The position numbers were made by a program, and so were the translations under genes. A stretch of DNA of 7,250 nucleotides from Labilithrix luteola (lineage in GTDB: Bacteria; Myxococcota_A; Polyangia; Polyangiales; Polyangiaceae). The notes beneath the pieces are model-generated. The model searched no databases and had not been told where the DNA came from. It worked only from the letters and a program-made list of their open reading frames with translations. The stretch spans positions 1 to 7,250 of the forward strand of contig JAMFST010001096.1 of NCBI GenBank assembly GCA_026225435.1, written 5' to 3'. This document shows, one piece after another, positions 6,082 to 7,250 of the stretch; the first letter of the stretch is position 1, and each line of letters opens with the position of its first letter.

Positions 6082-7250
6082 ATGAACGGCGACCTTCAAG
6101 CAGCGCGAGCGCCGTTTCGGTTGGGGTTGATGTCGCTGCTGCTCGCGCTCGCTCCCGGTGCCTGCGGAGGTAGCAGTCAATCCGACGGCGAAACCGACGG
6201 CGGCGGTCGTGTCGTCGCGCCGGGCGACGCGGGCACCGACGTCGCGAACGACGCAGGCAAGCCGAGCCCTCCGGGCGACGCGAGCGCTCCGAACGGCGCG
6301 GATTCGGGCGCAGACGCCGGCGTGGGCAAGACGCCAGGACCTCCGCTCGTGATGTACAGCAACGGCGTGGTGGACACGACGTCGTGGCCGGCGTCCGACG
6401 ACTACAGCTACGGCAGCGGAAGCCCGCCCGACCAGTACAAGGACACCACCTCCCCGCAAGCTGGGCACCAGTACGATCTGCTGGTCGACGTCGCTTCGGG
6501 CTGGCAGCAGGCAACCAACTGGGGCGCGTCGCCGCCGAACGGGCTCGACATCTCCCGCTACACGAAGATCCAGCTCGACATCAAGCCGCCCGCCGGAAGC
6601 GCGATCTCCCTCTCCGGCCACGCCGCGCGCTCGACGGGCGACGACCTGCAACTGAACACCGCGGTGGACGATCTGCAGACGGTCCCGGGCGTCGGACCGT
6701 TCAAAGCCGGACAGTGGAACACCGGTATTCAGATCCCGCTCTGCCACTTCGGGCTCGCTTCGGCCTTCAACTACTACAAATTCTCGATGCAGAACAACGG
6801 CGCTGGGAACGCGGCGTTCTACCTCGACAACGTTCAGCTCATCGCCGGCAACACGACGTGGATTTTCAACGGCGACCCCAGCACCGACAGCCCGACGTCA
6901 GGCTGGTCCGACGCGAGCGCGAACGCGACGGCCAACTACAAGTTCGCTCCCGGCACGATCCGCTCGGGCGTGTACTCGGTGAACAACCCGCCGGCGGCGA
7001 GCTCGTTTCAAGGCTCGCTCTCGGGCTCGACGCTGACCGTGTCGTCGCTGACCGGTACGATCGCGGTGGGCGAGCACCTGGTGAAGTTCGCGGGCGCGCC
7101 GTCGCTCTGGGGAACCATCCTCGGCGGGTCGGGAAATACCTGGCAGATCGCGGGCTCGGGCGGCGACTACGCCAACGTCAGCTCCGCCACCGGTTGGCTC
7201 GAGTCGGACATCAACATCGTCAAGCTGACGACGTCGGCGAAGAACGGGAC
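6082..7250 (+). CDS. Secreted lipoprotein with carbohydrate-binding-like domain (3' end outside window)
   Basis: The frame is open for 389 codons to the window edge. Residues 1-28 resemble a lipoprotein signal peptide: Arg9 and Arg13, a Leu-rich core 14-24, then LAPGAC with Cys28. The -3 position is Pro rather than Leu/Val/Ile, so the lipobox is imperfect. Residues 29-84 are a Gly/Asp/Ala/Ser/Pro linker. Residues about 88-257 look like a beta-sandwich of the kind found in carbohydrate-binding modules: YDLLVDVASGWQQATNWG, ISRYTKIQLDIKPP at 157-170, then FNYYKFSMQNNG and FYLDNVQLI (246-254) as the closing strands. Residues about 310-370 carry a Gly/Ser/Thr module (GSTLTVSSLTGTIAVGEHL, then WGTILGGSGNTW) like short repeats seen in phage fibre and adhesin-type proteins. 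Any catalytic domain would lie beyond 7250. ATG at 6082 was chosen because the ATG at 6130 leaves too short a signal peptide. No Shine-Dalgarno is visible. The domain assignments are structural guesses. Confidence 0.7.
   Translation, partial: MNGDLQAARAPFRLGLMSLLLALAPGACGGSSQSDGETDGGGRVVAPGDAGTDVANDAGKPSPPGDASAPNGADSGADAGVGKTPGPPLVMYSNGVVDTTSWPASDDYSYGSGSPPDQYKDTTSPQAGHQYDLLVDVASGWQQATNWGASPPNGLDISRYTKIQLDIKPPAGSAISLSGHAARSTGDDLQLNTAVDDLQTVPGVGPFKAGQWNTGIQIPLCHFGLASAFNYYKFSMQNNGAGNAAFYLDNVQLIAGNTTWIFNGDPSTDSPTSGWSDASANATANYKFAPGTIRSGVYSVNNPPAASSFQGSLSGSTLTVSSLTGTIAVGEHLVKFAGAPSLWGTILGGSGNTWQIAGSGGDYANVSSATGWLESDINIVKLTTSAKNG

Noticed and set aside
5839..6747. Minus-strand open frame of 302 codons
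   Set aside because: It lies antisense across the end of the transporter and the lipoprotein gene; the composition is Arg/Val-rich and no domain is visible.

Overview
The window looks like chromosomal DNA from a high-GC Myxococcota bacterium, most likely of the Polyangiales type. Three predicted secreted proteins are lipoproteins, and two of them carry a long linker of Pro-Asp-Ala / Asp-Ala-Gly / Asp-Ala-Ser repeats after the lipid-attachment cysteine, a habit familiar from these predatory or saprophytic soil bacteria. Most genes have strongly G/C-biased third codon positions. The exception is the central transporter gene and its upstream flank, which look imported.

Left block (1-4031, all on the minus strand, read right to left). 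A PAS-LuxR type transcriptional regulator (3126-4031) is followed by a short intergenic region. That region holds a GC-rich hairpin, an inverted repeat overlapping a candidate promoter, and a good ribosome binding site. Then come two lipoprotein genes whose stop and start codons overlap by four bases. The first (1248-2966) encodes a PA-domain/M28-peptidase-like protein in which several expected active-site residues appear substituted. The second (1-1251) encodes a DUF3089-type alpha/beta hydrolase with an intact GHSQG nucleophile elbow, and it runs off the left edge probably just before its stop. The pair looks like one translationally coupled unit for surface-anchored hydrolases, possibly controlled by the adjacent regulator.

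Middle block (about 4061-4656). There is no intact gene here. On the minus strand lies a frameshifted, 5'-truncated relic of a TetR-family regulator. On the plus strand lies a short damaged piece resembling the C-terminus of the GTPase TypA/BipA. The two relics meet near 4490-4530, which looks like a junction between resident and foreign DNA.

Right block. A complete AmpG-like major facilitator transporter (4657-5940) has clearly lower GC than its neighbours and belongs with the TypA fragment as a probable horizontally acquired (or mis-assembled) segment. A 9-base direct repeat lies on either side of it. After 141 bases with no recognisable gene, a plus-strand lipoprotein with a carbohydrate-binding-like beta-sandwich domain starts at 6082 and runs off the right edge.
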